This document shows, one piece after another, positions 18,691 through 27,069 of a DNA stretch of 64,000 nt. This stretch comes from Desulfoprunum benzoelyticum (GTDB lineage Bacteria; Desulfobacterota; Desulfobulbia; Desulfobulbales; Desulfocapsaceae): positions 124,001-188,000 of the forward strand of contig NZ_JACHEO010000003.1 in NCBI RefSeq assembly GCF_014201505.1, in the 5' to 3' direction. Under the pieces are notes generated by a model. It was given only the letters and a program-made list of their open reading frames with translations. It was not told the origin of the DNA and ran no database searches. The position numbers were made by a program, and so were the translations under genes. Position 1 is the first letter of the stretch, and every line of letters begins with the position of its first letter.

Positions 18691-20516
18691 CGTTCCTCCT
18701 CGATCTCAATGGCCTGGGTCGGGCAGGCATCGACACAGGTGCCGCAGCCGATGCAGCGATCCTGGTCGATGACCGCCATTCCCAGTTCTTCGCTCAACGA
18801 CAGCGCCGGGCACTCGAACTCGCTGACGCAGATGCCGCAGCCGGCGCAATCGTCGTTGATCGACATCGTCAGCGAGACCCGGTTTTTTTTGGCCACCGGG
18901 TCCATAACGCACGGTCGCCGGGAAATGATGACCGCCACCGATCCTTCGGCGCTGCGGATATGCCGGTCGGCCTGGCGCAGCACCTCGGCGAAGGTGGCGC
19001 CCTCATAGGGATCGCAGACCTGAAGGAACTCCACCCCGGCGGCCCGGACGAGGGGTTCGATGGCGATGGCCTTGGTGAGTTGGCCGCCGGCGGCGATCCC
19101 GAGATGGGGCACCGGCTGGCCGCCGGTCATGGCGGTGGTGGCGTTGTCGAGGATGACGACGATGATGCGCGCCTGTTGCAGCACCGCGTTGATCAGGGCG
19201 GGGATGCCGGCGTGGAAAAACGTCGAATCGCCGATAGTCACGACGATGGTCGGGAAGTCGCCGCCGTCAAGCCGATAGGCCTGAAAGAAACCGGCTCCCT
19301 GGCTGATGCAGGCGCCCATGCAGTGAACGGTGTGGACCGCCCCCAGATTCATGCCCAGGGTGTAACAGCCGATGTCGGAAGGAAAAATCCCGTCGGGGAA
19401 GGTCTGCTTGATCGTGTAGAAGGCGGCGCGATGGGGGCAGCCGGGGCAGAGCGACGGCCGCTGCCCCCGTGGGGTCGGCGGGGGTGCCTGGGGCTGCGGC
19501 AGGCCGAGGAATTCGCTCACCACCGTCTGCACCGTGTCGGGGGACAGCTCCCCGACCCGCGGCACCGCCCCGGTCTGTTTGCCGACGGCCCCGGGATGGG
19601 CCAGCTGCAGCTCGATCACCGGGTAGGTTTCCTCGAGGATCAGCACCCGCTGGTAGTCCGAGCGGAGATGGGCGAGAAAATCCGGATTCAGCGGGTACGG
19701 CATCACGACCTGGTACAGGTCGATGGTGCCGGCGAGCCCGAGGTCGGCCAGAAGATCGACCAGATGGGCGTAGGCGATGCCGGCGGCGACGATCGCCATC
19801 CCGGCCCGGCTGCCGTCACCGGGGGTCAGGCGCGGCTGCCATTCGGGTTCGCGGGCGATGGCCTCGAGATCGGCATTGAGGCCGGCATGGAGGGCGGGCA
19901 GAAAGGCGGGGGTGGCGCACCACCGCCCGGGATCGGGCTCGAACCGGGACGGGTGGCCGGCCACCGTCCCTGCCCCCACCGCCACACTCTGGCGGGAATG
20001 GCAGACCCGGGTCGTCGGCCGCAGCACGATGTTGCGCCGGTATTTTTCGGAGAGGGCATAGGCGGGGCCGATCATCGCCTTGGCCTCGGCCGGGCTGGAC
20101 GGATCGAGGACCGGGACCCGGGCCTGCAGGCAGAACAGGCGGGTATCCTGCTCGGTCTGCGAACTGTGGGGCCCCGGGTCGTCGGCGACGATGGTCACCA
20201 TGCCGCCGACGGTGCCGAGATAGGCGGTGCGCATGAAGGGGTCGGCGGCGACATTGAGGCCGACCTGCTTCATGATCGCCACCGTCCGTTTCCCCGTATA
20301 ACTCGCGGCCAGGGCGACTTCGAACGCCACCTTTTCATTGACCGACCACTCGACATGGAGCGGGGCGGCCGCCTGGTCGCGGTGATTGATAATCGATTGC
20401 AGTATCTCCGTCGACGGTGTCCCCGGATACGCCGCGGCCAGCTGACAGCCGGCCTCCAGCAGGCCGCCGGCGATCGCCTCGTTGCCCATCATCAGTTGTG
20501 TCGATGTTTCTCGCAT
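18687..20516 (-). CDS. iorA: Indolepyruvate:ferredoxin oxidoreductase, alpha subunit
   Basis: 609 residues, standard IorA length. The N-terminal pyrimidine-binding domain begins G-N-E-A-I-A-G-G-L-L-E-A-G and Y-P-G-T-P-S-T-E-I. The thiamine diphosphate domain has the C-P-G-C-P-H-R motif and a G-D-S-T-F-F-H-A-G-I-P stretch. The C terminus carries two 4Fe-4S clusters (C-A-G-C-G-I-C, C-I-G-C-G-T-C-x3-C-P). It catalyses CoA-dependent oxidative decarboxylation of indole-, phenyl- or hydroxyphenyl-pyruvate, the transamination products of Trp, Phe and Tyr. No aminotransferase is encoded nearby. Confidence 0.94.
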   Translation of the reverse strand: MRETSTQLMMGNEAIAGGLLEAGCQLAAAYPGTPSTEILQSIINHRDQAAAPLHVEWSVNEKVAFEVALAASYTGKRTVAIMKQVGLNVAADPFMRTAYLGTVGGMVTIVADDPGPHSSQTEQDTRLFCLQARVPVLDPSSPAEAKAMIGPAYALSEKYRRNIVLRPTTRVCHSRQSVAVGAGTVAGHPSRFEPDPGRWCATPAFLPALHAGLNADLEAIAREPEWQPRLTPGDGSRAGMAIVAAGIAYAHLVDLLADLGLAGTIDLYQVVMPYPLNPDFLAHLRSDYQRVLILEETYPVIELQLAHPGAVGKQTGAVPRVGELSPDTVQTVVSEFLGLPQPQAPPPTPRGQRPSLCPGCPHRAAFYTIKQTFPDGIFPSDIGCYTLGMNLGAVHTVHCMGACISQGAGFFQAYRLDGGDFPTIVVTIGDSTFFHAGIPALINAVLQQARIIVVILDNATTAMTGGQPVPHLGIAAGGQLTKAIAIEPLVRAAGVEFLQVCDPYEGATFAEVLRQADRHIRSAEGSVAVIISRRPCVMDPVAKKNRVSLTMSINDDCAGCGICVSEFECPALSLSEELGMAVIDQDRCIGCGTCVDACPTQAIEIEEER

Positions 20517-20547
20517 GTATGGTGTGATCCCTGAATGGTTGATTCGA

Positions 20548-21411
20548 TTATTTCCTGCCTAACAGACCTCTCGGCCTGATGCAGAGGACAAACAGCAAAA
20601 CGACGAATGCCACGACATCCTTGTAGGCACTCGACAGGTAGCCGGCCGAGAGCGATTCGAGCAGGCCCAGGCCGAGGCCACCGACAATGGCCCCGGGAAA
20701 CGACCCGAAACCACCGAGGATGGCGGCGGCAAACCCCTTCAGACCGAGCAGGACGCCGACGTCGTAACTGAGCGTGGTGATCGGGGTCACCAGGACCCCG
20801 GCCAGGCCGCCGAGGGCCCCGGCGATGGCGTAGCTGGTCAGCCGGATCCGGCCGGCCGATATGCCGACGATGGCCGCCGCCGCCGGGTTGCAGGCGACGG
20901 CCCGCATGCACAGACCAAGCGAGGTCTTATGAAAAAACAGACTCAGCGCGATGATGACGATGACCGTCAACGCCAGAATCCACAAGGTCTGGGGCAGGAC
21001 GGAAGCGCCCATGAGGCTGACCGGAGCGTCGCTGGTCAGCGGCGGCAGGGCCATCCGGTTTTTGCCCCAGACCAGCTTGATGATGCCGCGCAGAATGATC
21101 GACAGCCCGATGGTCAGGAAGATCAGGACCAGGTGGTTGTCGGTCCGGGCCGGCCGCAGGCCGAAACGCTCCACCACCATGGCAGCAACGGCCACCCCGG
21201 CGACCGCCAGCAGCAATCCCGGCACCATCGGCAGACCGAGGGTGAACAAGGCGGAAAACATCAGCATGCCGCCCAGCGACACGAAATCGACCTGGACGAA
21301 GTTGACGATCCCCATGGTGTTGTTGACGACGCAGAAACCGAGGGCGATCAGGGCATAGATGGCCCCGCTGGTGAGTCCGGAAAAGATATACTGCAGCAGA
21401 TCCTGATACAT
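20548..21411 (-). CDS. livH: ABC transporter permease LivH (first gene of aromatic operon)
   Basis: 287 residues from the ATG at 21409-21411 (M-Y-Q-D-L-L-Q-Y-I-F-S-G), preceded by a GGGGGGCAGGTGG ribosome site; the open frame extends a further 28 codons to a TTG, but those codons lie in the leader. LivH landmarks are G-A-I-Y-A-L-I-A-L-G-F-C-V-V and the late G-G-F-G-S-F-P-G-A-I-V-G-G. It is the promoter-proximal gene of the leftward operon, about 90 bases downstream of the trp operator. Confidence 0.92.
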   Translation of the reverse strand: MYQDLLQYIFSGLTSGAIYALIALGFCVVNNTMGIVNFVQVDFVSLGGMLMFSALFTLGLPMVPGLLLAVAGVAVAAMVVERFGLRPARTDNHLVLIFLTIGLSIILRGIIKLVWGKNRMALPPLTSDAPVSLMGASVLPQTLWILALTVIVIIALSLFFHKTSLGLCMRAVACNPAAAAIVGISAGRIRLTSYAIAGALGGLAGVLVTPITTLSYDVGVLLGLKGFAAAILGGFGSFPGAIVGGLGLGLLESLSAGYLSSAYKDVVAFVVLLFVLCIRPRGLLGRK

Positions 21412-21502
21412 GACAACCACCTGCCCCCCGGTCGACGTCTGACTCCGTGCGTGCGGCAGGTATCCGGGCATCAGGAGAAAAAAGTTGACTTTCAATTTTA
21501 TT

Positions 21503-21520
21503 GTACTAGCGTGCTAGTAC
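21503..21520. promoter_or_regulatory. TrpR operator between trpR-like gene and aromatic operon
   Basis: The sequence GTACTAGCGTGCTAGTAC is a perfect dyad: two 8-base arms (GTACTAGC / GCTAGTAC) around a 2-base centre. The classical enterobacterial trp operator has the same geometry (GTACTAGT-TA-ACTAGTAC), so seven of eight bases per arm match, including the CTAG core contacted by TrpR. It abuts the start codon of the repressor gene, and on the minus strand it overlaps a possible -10 element (TACAAT at 21500-21505) for the operon. This predicts tryptophan-responsive control of both directions. Confidence 0.85.
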
Positions 21521-21775
21521 ATGGACGTGAACGTAAAATACATTTCACATTTAGTCAATCATTTGCTTTCCCGGCGGACGCCCGAAGAGATGAAAGAGGC
21601 GTTGCGGGAGCTGCTGACCGACAGCGAACTCGCCGAAATCGCCAATCGTTTGCAGATATTCGAGATGCTGCAGCAGGGCATCCCGCAACGGCGCATCGCC
21701 GACGAACTCGGCGTCGGAATCGCCACGGTCACCCGGGGCTCGAAAGCGATCAAATCCAGAATGCCATCGGAGTAG
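21521..21775 (+). CDS. trpR: Trp repressor family protein (TrpR-like)
   Basis: 84 residues, all helical. The C-terminal part holds a TrpR helix-turn-helix: Q-R-R-I-A-D-E-L-G-V-G-I-A-T-V-T-R-G-S-K-A-I-K, nearly the same as the E. coli TrpR recognition region (E-L-G-A-G-I-A-T-I-T-R-G-S). TrpR binds operators when loaded with L-tryptophan. The ATG directly follows the operator dyad and has no ribosome site, so the mRNA may be leaderless or translated weakly. It is shorter than E. coli TrpR (108) at both ends. Divergent to the transporter/IorAB operon, which it most likely regulates along with itself. Confidence 0.88.
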   Translation: MDVNVKYISHLVNHLLSRRTPEEMKEALRELLTDSELAEIANRLQIFEMLQQGIPQRRIADELGVGIATVTRGSKAIKSRMPSE

Positions 21776-21871
21776 AGCAGTTCATGGCGCTGGGATCGCT
21801 GCCCCGTGGCCTCTCGGCTCCCTTTCTCCACGCCTTCCGGTCTTCTGCGGTCGTTGTGCAGGGGGGCAGAT

Positions 21872-22843
21872 TTACTCGCCGACCCTGACCGGGGAGACAA
21901 AACCAGGGGGTTTGACGGCGAGCACGGAGCAGGTCAACTGGTCTAAAATCGTCTCCGCGGTGTTGCCGATGATGAATCCGGCGATACCTGTCCGGGCAAT
22001 CGTTCCCATGACGACCACATCCACCCGCATTTCTTTCGCCAATCTCACTATGGCCTTGTCGGCCGGCCCTTTCGGGAGGTGATGCCGAGGGGACAGTTTT
22101 TTGTAGGCCCCATCGCCGATCAGCTTGCTGAGTTCCCCGTTCAGCATCATCAATCCATTGGCGTGACGATTCTGTTCTATCCCCACATAGTCAAACACGC
22201 TTTTCTCCGTGGTGCTGCCCCTCGACAGCATCGTCGATTCGGCAAAGGCGTCCCAGGCATGGACGATGTGGAGGATGGCATTGTCGGAGAGCGCGAGAGC
22301 GCTGGAGAGCTGCAGAATTTCGAGATTGAGCTCAAGCTGCGACGCCAGAGGGTTGAAAGGATCGAAATCGACCGCCGCCAGGATGTTACGGTAATCCGGC
22401 TTGTCATTCCTGTTCATCAGCCATACCGGGCAGGGGCATTTCCGCAGCAGGTGCATGTCGTTGCTGCCGAAAAGGCTCTCCAGCAGGACCAGGTCCGCCG
22501 CCGGCTTGATGACCAGATCATAACCGTTGGTCAAAACTGCCCGGATGACTTCAAGAAAGGTCTTGCCGACGAGGATCTTACACTGAATATCCACGTTTTC
22601 CGTGAAAGGGGCTGCCAGGTTCTCCAGGCGGCGGAGGTGTTCGGTTGCCACCGAGATCTGCAGTTCGGAAGATATCGGTCCTCCCGGAGGCAAGCCGTAG
22701 CCCGGCGTGATGACCGGGATCACATCGACAACAGTCAAGCGTGCATTATTGCTTTGCGCCAGAGAGACGGCCCGGGCAAGTGCCGTTTCCTGCCGGTCAA
22801 CGCTTGGTTCGTTGACATACAGAATATTCTTGAAACCTCTCAT
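21872..22843 (-). CDS. Universal stress protein with two tandem Usp domains
   Basis: 323 residues containing two UspA-like domains (about 1-145 and 150-310). The second ends with D-V-V-V-M-G-T-I-A-R-T-G-I-A-G-F-I-I-G-N-T-A-E, the G-2x-G-9x-G-(S/T)-like nucleotide-binding loop of ATP-binding Usp proteins; the first is more degenerate. The architecture resembles UspE. Such proteins are induced by starvation, oxidative and respiratory stress. It is adjacent to and in the same direction as the K+/H+ antiporter gene (46-base gap), so the two may be co-regulated. Confidence 0.88.
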   Translation of the reverse strand: MRGFKNILYVNEPSVDRQETALARAVSLAQSNNARLTVVDVIPVITPGYGLPPGGPISSELQISVATEHLRRLENLAAPFTENVDIQCKILVGKTFLEVIRAVLTNGYDLVIKPAADLVLLESLFGSNDMHLLRKCPCPVWLMNRNDKPDYRNILAAVDFDPFNPLASQLELNLEILQLSSALALSDNAILHIVHAWDAFAESTMLSRGSTTEKSVFDYVGIEQNRHANGLMMLNGELSKLIGDGAYKKLSPRHHLPKGPADKAIVRLAKEMRVDVVVMGTIARTGIAGFIIGNTAETILDQLTCSVLAVKPPGFVSPVRVGE

Positions 22844-22889
22844 GTCTCACTCACTCCATCTCGGTTTTTCCATTCTTCGATTATTTTCC

Positions 22890-24605
22890 TCATCTTTCGA
22901 TGCATTGCCGCTGACAGTCAGGATGATCGGTATACGTCAGGGTCACTTTGCCAGGCGTGTCGCCCATCGTGACGACAAACGGTCCCAACCTTCTGCAGCT
23001 GCCATCCTCACCAGGCTGCAGCAGTGAGCCGATGGGCTGGTTCCCTGTGCCGTCCGGTTCCGTCAGGCCGAAAAACCAATGCAATTGCGCAACCTTACTG
23101 TCGGCACGGAACTCGAACTGCATCCCGGGCGATAACGGCGGCACAACCGGACAAGCGTCAAAAAGGCAGGTCAGCAGCGGCTTCAAGCGGGTCCGCATGG
23201 CGATGAAGACATGGTCGCCGGGCTCGAGGGAGGTGCTGCCCCTGGGGATGATGACGTTGTCCCGCCGGACGACCAGGGCGACGAGGACGTTATAGGGAAG
23301 GGCCAGGTCCCGCAGGACCTGCCCGGCCACCTTCGACGTCGGCGTCACGACATACTCGACGATCTCGCCGTCCACATGGCGCAGGGCGTTGATCTCCAGA
23401 GTCACAGGGGATACCGGGTCCGACGTCTTTCCCAGCTTCAGCCAGCGGGCGACCAGCGGCAGCGACCAGCCCTGGGTCACCGCGGAGACCAGGACAACGA
23501 AGAACACGACGTTGAAGAGCAGGCTGCCGCCCTCCATCCCGGCCAGAAGAGGAAAGGTCGCCAGGGTGATGGGGACGGCCCCCTTCAACCCGACCCACCC
23601 GAGAAACACGAGTTCCCGCAGGCGAAAATGGAAGGGAAACACGGAAATCAGGACCGCCAGAGGCCGAGCGACAAAGATCAGCACCAGGGCGATCACCAGG
23701 CCCTCGCCGGAAACCTCGAGCAAGCGGCTGGGAAAGCTGAGCAACCCCAGCATGACGAAGAGGACGATCTGGCCGAGCCAGGCGCCGGCATCGTGAAAAA
23801 GAAAGATCCCGTTCCGGAACACGATGGAGCTGTTGCCGAGCACGATGCCGAACAGGTAAATGGCCAGGAAGCCGCTGCCCCCGAGGACTGCAGCCAGGCC
23901 GAAGGAGAGCAGGCCGAGCGACAGGGCCAGGACCGGGTACAGGCCGGGATAGTCGAGGTTGATCCGATTGACCAGCCAGGCGGCGCCATAGCCGATGCCG
24001 ATTCCCACCCCGGCGCCGACCCCGAACTGCAGGGCGAACAGCAGGGCGATGCCGGCAACCGAGTCGGCTGTCCCCATGATCACCGCGATCAGGCTGACGG
24101 TCAGGAATATCGCCATCGGATCGTTCGACCCGCTTTCGACCTCGAGCGTGGCGGTCAGCCGTTCGGGCAGTTTCAGACCGCTGGTGCGGAGGATCGAAAA
24201 AACCGCCGCCGCGTCGGTGGAACCGACGATGCTGCCGAGCAACATGCCGTGGAGCAGCGGCACCCCCAGCACCCACGCAGCGGCAAAGCCTGTCAGTATG
24301 GAGGTCAGCAGCACCCCGAGCGTCGAAAGCGACAGCGCGGGCTTCCAGGTGGCGCGGACCGACGCCAATGACGTTCGAAGACCGCCGTCGAACAGGATCA
24401 AGGCCAGGGCGACGCTGCCGATGCTGTTTGCAAGGCGGTAGTCTTCGAAGGCGATGCCCCCTACCCCCTCCGACCCGGCCAGCATTCCGACCCCGAGGAA
24501 AAGGACGAGCACCGGCATCCCGATTCGCGCCGAAAACTTGCTTGAAGCGATGCCGATGAGGAGCAGGATGCCGATAAAAAAGACGATGCTGTTGATGGAA
24601 AGCAT
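22890..24605 (-). CDS. K+/H+ antiporter, NhaP2/CvrA-like (CPA1 family)
   Basis: 571 residues starting at the ATG at 24605 (M-L-S-I-N-S-I-V-F). About twelve membrane helices form a Na+/H+ exchanger domain (residues ~5-390) with the conserved G-S-T-D-A-A-A-V-F and E-S-G-S-N-D-P-M-A ion-binding motifs. A TrkA-C-type regulatory domain follows (~405-490), then a short C-terminal domain as in NhaP2. It exchanges cytoplasmic K+ (or Na+) for protons and contributes to pH and osmotic control. Confidence 0.9.
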   Translation of the reverse strand: MLSINSIVFFIGILLLIGIASSKFSARIGMPVLVLFLGVGMLAGSEGVGGIAFEDYRLANSIGSVALALILFDGGLRTSLASVRATWKPALSLSTLGVLLTSILTGFAAAWVLGVPLLHGMLLGSIVGSTDAAAVFSILRTSGLKLPERLTATLEVESGSNDPMAIFLTVSLIAVIMGTADSVAGIALLFALQFGVGAGVGIGIGYGAAWLVNRINLDYPGLYPVLALSLGLLSFGLAAVLGGSGFLAIYLFGIVLGNSSIVFRNGIFLFHDAGAWLGQIVLFVMLGLLSFPSRLLEVSGEGLVIALVLIFVARPLAVLISVFPFHFRLRELVFLGWVGLKGAVPITLATFPLLAGMEGGSLLFNVVFFVVLVSAVTQGWSLPLVARWLKLGKTSDPVSPVTLEINALRHVDGEIVEYVVTPTSKVAGQVLRDLALPYNVLVALVVRRDNVIIPRGSTSLEPGDHVFIAMRTRLKPLLTCLFDACPVVPPLSPGMQFEFRADSKVAQLHWFFGLTEPDGTGNQPIGSLLQPGEDGSCRRLGPFVVTMGDTPGKVTLTYTDHPDCQRQCIER

Positions 24606-24923
24606 GGGGTATCCGTTCAATCGCCCCTGAAGATTGGACTGTTCTGCCGGGACAGGTTTTTAATTTTAATCGTGATTACAGGATATAACAATTGGCCCGA
24701 GAAGCAAGCCATAATGAGTCACCGCGGTTTTTTACCGTCCATGGATGTAATCCGGCATTCCTGATGAGGAGCCGGGCAAGGCGTGATCCATACCCTTGCC
24801 CCGGATCCACCCCCCCTGCCATCACTCCTTGCCAGATCCCGTTGCGTTTGCTATCACAAAGTATCCGGGTTTGTTTCACATGAAACGCAAAGATACAATT
24901 TTCACCATCGAGGATCCACCGCC
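24606..24923. other. Divergent intergenic region
   Basis: 318 bases between the antiporter gene and a divergent membrane-protein gene. It must contain promoters for both, but none is convincing. The only distinctive element is the parS-like dyad at 24872-24887. Confidence 0.4.
24872..24887. promoter_or_regulatory. parS-like 16-bp site
   Basis: TGTTTCACATGAAACG differs from the conserved chromosomal parS sequence (TGTTTCACGTGAAACA) at two positions, 9 and 16. It is intergenic, as expected for a real site or for a regulatory dyad, and lies 37 bases before the next start codon. The position-9 change breaks the central CACGTG symmetry, which weakens the case for ParB binding. It could instead be an operator for the downstream gene. 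Confidence 0.35.
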
Positions 24924-25631
24924 ATGGAACAACAGCAGCCACCTTCAGGCCTTTCCGGGCTTCAGATTACCGGCATCGTCATAGCCGCCATGCTGGTGAC
25001 GATGGTCGCAACGCTGTTCATCATCAAAATGTGGCTTTTCCCCTCGCCGTTCAAACCGACTGTCCTCAGCCCGGCCGAAGAAAAACGGCTCGAGGTCAAG
25101 CTGGAGAAATTCGAGCAATTCGGAACTTTTACTCCTCCAGTTGCCCCGGGGTCTGCTCCTCCCTCCGCTGCGGGCCGGGGAAAAGCGTCCGTGCCGGCAG
25201 GACAGCTGGAACCGGAGGCCTATTCCGAGGATGGGGCTTCCCGCGAAATCAAACTGTCGGAACGGGAAGTCAATGCCATGATCGCAAAAAACACCGACCT
25301 CGCCAGCAAGGTCGCGATCGACTTCGCCAACGACCTGGTCAGCCTCAGGATGCTGCTCCCGGTGGACCCGGATTTCCCCTTCTTCGGCGGCAAGACCCTG
25401 AGGGTGCGGGCGGGAGCCGAAATCGCCTTTCGTGAAAACATGCCGGTCGTCATCCTGCGCGGCATTTCGATCATGGGGGTGCCGGTACCCAATGCCTGGA
25501 TGGGAAACCTGAAAAATATCGACCTGGTGAAGGTATTCGGCTCGGAACCGGGATTCTGGAAAGGCTTTGCCGCCGGGGTCGCCTCCATTCAGGTGCAGGA
25601 AGGCGATCTCCAGATCGTCCTGAAAGAATAA
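24924..25631 (+). CDS. Membrane-anchored protein of unknown function
   Basis: 235 residues from the ATG at 24924; upstream in-frame ATG codons lack support. A short cytoplasmic N terminus (P/Q-rich) precedes one membrane helix at ~18-37, followed by a Lys/Glu-rich helix, a Pro/Ala/Gly linker and a globular periplasmic domain (~95-235). That domain has the pattern S-E-R-E-V-N-A-M-I-A, which in other families begins a lipid- or polymer-binding fold. I recognise no named family. The downstream genes (YegP, DUF2959 lipoprotein, HtpX) suggest an envelope-maintenance neighbourhood. Confidence 0.75.
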   Translation: MEQQQPPSGLSGLQITGIVIAAMLVTMVATLFIIKMWLFPSPFKPTVLSPAEEKRLEVKLEKFEQFGTFTPPVAPGSAPPSAAGRGKASVPAGQLEPEAYSEDGASREIKLSEREVNAMIAKNTDLASKVAIDFANDLVSLRMLLPVDPDFPFFGGKTLRVRAGAEIAFRENMPVVILRGISIMGVPVPNAWMGNLKNIDLVKVFGSEPGFWKGFAAGVASIQVQEGDLQIVLKE

Positions 25632-25775
25632 CCAGGGCCGGGGGCGCCTTCGAGGCGATAACTTACGATATACTTGATTCCCGTGTTTTTTGTATAGGAA
25701 CAACTATGATCGCCGATCGGCGGTCGGACAGCGGCGGGCTCAGCGCCGCATACTCAACTCAAGGGGGGAACACTC

Positions 25776-26108
25776 ATGGCTGGATGGTATGAATTGAAAA
25801 CGACCGACAAGGGGCAATACGTATTTGTTCTTAAGGCGCGAAATGGTGAAGTCATTCTGCGCAGTGAGCAATACAAAAGCAAGAGCGCGGCGATGAAAGG
25901 CATACTCTCCGTCCAGAACAACAGCCCCCTGGATGAGCGATACGACCGCAAGGATGCCGCCGATGGCCGTTCGTATTTCAATCTCAAGGCCGGAAACCAC
26001 CAGATCATCGGCACGAGTCAGATGTACAAGTCCGTCGTCAGTCGCAACGCCGGCATCGAATCGGTAAAGACCAACGGTCCAAGCCCGGTTATCAAGACCG
26101 AGATCTGA
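25776..26108 (+). CDS. YegP/DUF1508 family protein
   Basis: 110 residues made of two tandem ~48-residue DUF1508 repeats: W-Y-E-L-K-T-T-D-K-G-Q-Y-V-F-V-L-K and, in the second copy, R-S-Y-F-N-L-K-A-G-N-H-Q-I-I-G-T-S-Q-M-Y. Each folds as a small beta-rich unit. The family is widespread (E. coli YegP) but has no established biochemical role. A GGGGG ribosome site precedes the ATG region. Confidence 0.9.
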   Translation: MAGWYELKTTDKGQYVFVLKARNGEVILRSEQYKSKSAAMKGILSVQNNSPLDERYDRKDAADGRSYFNLKAGNHQIIGTSQMYKSVVSRNAGIESVKTNGPSPVIKTEI

Positions 26109-26110
26109 TC

Positions 26111-26133
26111 GCCCGTCGATCATCACGACGGGC
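26111..26133 (+). terminator. Hairpin after the YegP gene
   Basis: Perfect 8-bp stem GCCCGTCG (26111-26118) with CGACGGGC (26126-26133) and a 7-base loop, starting two bases after the stop codon. No T-run follows, so it may be a weak or Rho-assisted terminator. Confidence 0.5.
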
Positions 26134-26314
26134 ATCCTCTCGCGGGTGAGCCCTTGTCTTCAACCGCTATCCATGCTTTAATTTTTCAACAGAAACAGGA
26201 TCGCCCAGAGTACGTACTCCGCAAACGATCATGCCCACACCGGGCGCCCCGCCCGTCAGAGGACAACAGATCCATGCCGCCGTGCGGCGTTCCGGCAGAA
26301 CGAAGGAGATGCCC

Positions 26315-26959
26315 ATGAAACTTACCTTGCTCGCGCTTACCGCCCTCATCGTCGGACTGAGTTCCTGCAGCACCGTGTACTACGGGACCATGGAGAAGAT
26401 CGGGGTCCATAAGCGCGACATCATGGTCGACCGCGTCGAGGAAGCGCGCGACACCCAGCAGGAGGCAAAAGAACAGTTCCTGACGGCGATGGAGCAGTTC
26501 AAGAGCGTCGTCAACTTCCAGGGCGGCGATCTGGAGAAGGAATACAACAGACTCAACGCGACGCTGAAACGGACCGAGGCCGAGGCCGCCAACGTCCGCA
26601 ATCGCATCGATGCCGTCGAGGATGTCTCCGATGCGCTGTTCAGCGAATGGCGCGCGGAAATCAAGCAGTACTCCAGCGACAGCCTGCGCCAGGCGAGTCA
26701 GCGGAAGTACGTCATCACCGAAAAGAAGTACGGGGAACTGATCAAGGCGATGAGGAGGGCCGAGGCCAAACTCGAGCCGGCGCTGGTCCCGCTGCGTGAC
26801 CAGGTCCTGTTCATGAAGCACAACCTCAACGCCAGGGCGATCACCGGCCTGAGCGACGAGGTCATCAGCGTGCAGACGAACGTCGACCGCCTGGTCCGTG
26901 ACATGGAGAGCGCCATCGCCGAGGCCGATCAATTTATCGCCGCGCTGCAGGAAGAATAG
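26315..26959 (+). CDS. DUF2959 family lipoprotein
   Basis: 214 residues from the ATG at 26315 (AAGGAG at 26303-26308). The lipoprotein signal M-K-L-T-L-L-A-L-T-A-L-I-V-G-L-S-S-C gives a lipidated Cys18. The rest is a long, highly charged, helical coiled-coil-like domain (K-x-x-I-M-V-D-R-V-E-E-A-R-D-T-Q-Q and following), characteristic of DUF2959 proteins. Function is unknown; the location is the periplasmic face of a membrane. Confidence 0.85.
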   Translation: MKLTLLALTALIVGLSSCSTVYYGTMEKIGVHKRDIMVDRVEEARDTQQEAKEQFLTAMEQFKSVVNFQGGDLEKEYNRLNATLKRTEAEAANVRNRIDAVEDVSDALFSEWRAEIKQYSSDSLRQASQRKYVITEKKYGELIKAMRRAEAKLEPALVPLRDQVLFMKHNLNARAITGLSDEVISVQTNVDRLVRDMESAIAEADQFIAALQEE

Positions 26960-27069
26960 AATGTGCGACGCTTACCCGTCAATCCCTCCTGTCCTTACTG
27001 AAGCCCCCTGCGTTCGTCCTGTTCAGGGAAGAAATGGAGATGTCCAAAGAAGGAGTCAGAGGTTGAGCG

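Noticed and set aside
18960-20534. 524-codon plus-strand ORF opposite iorA
   Set aside because: Antisense to a well-supported gene; Gly/His/Arg/Asp-rich translation without domains.
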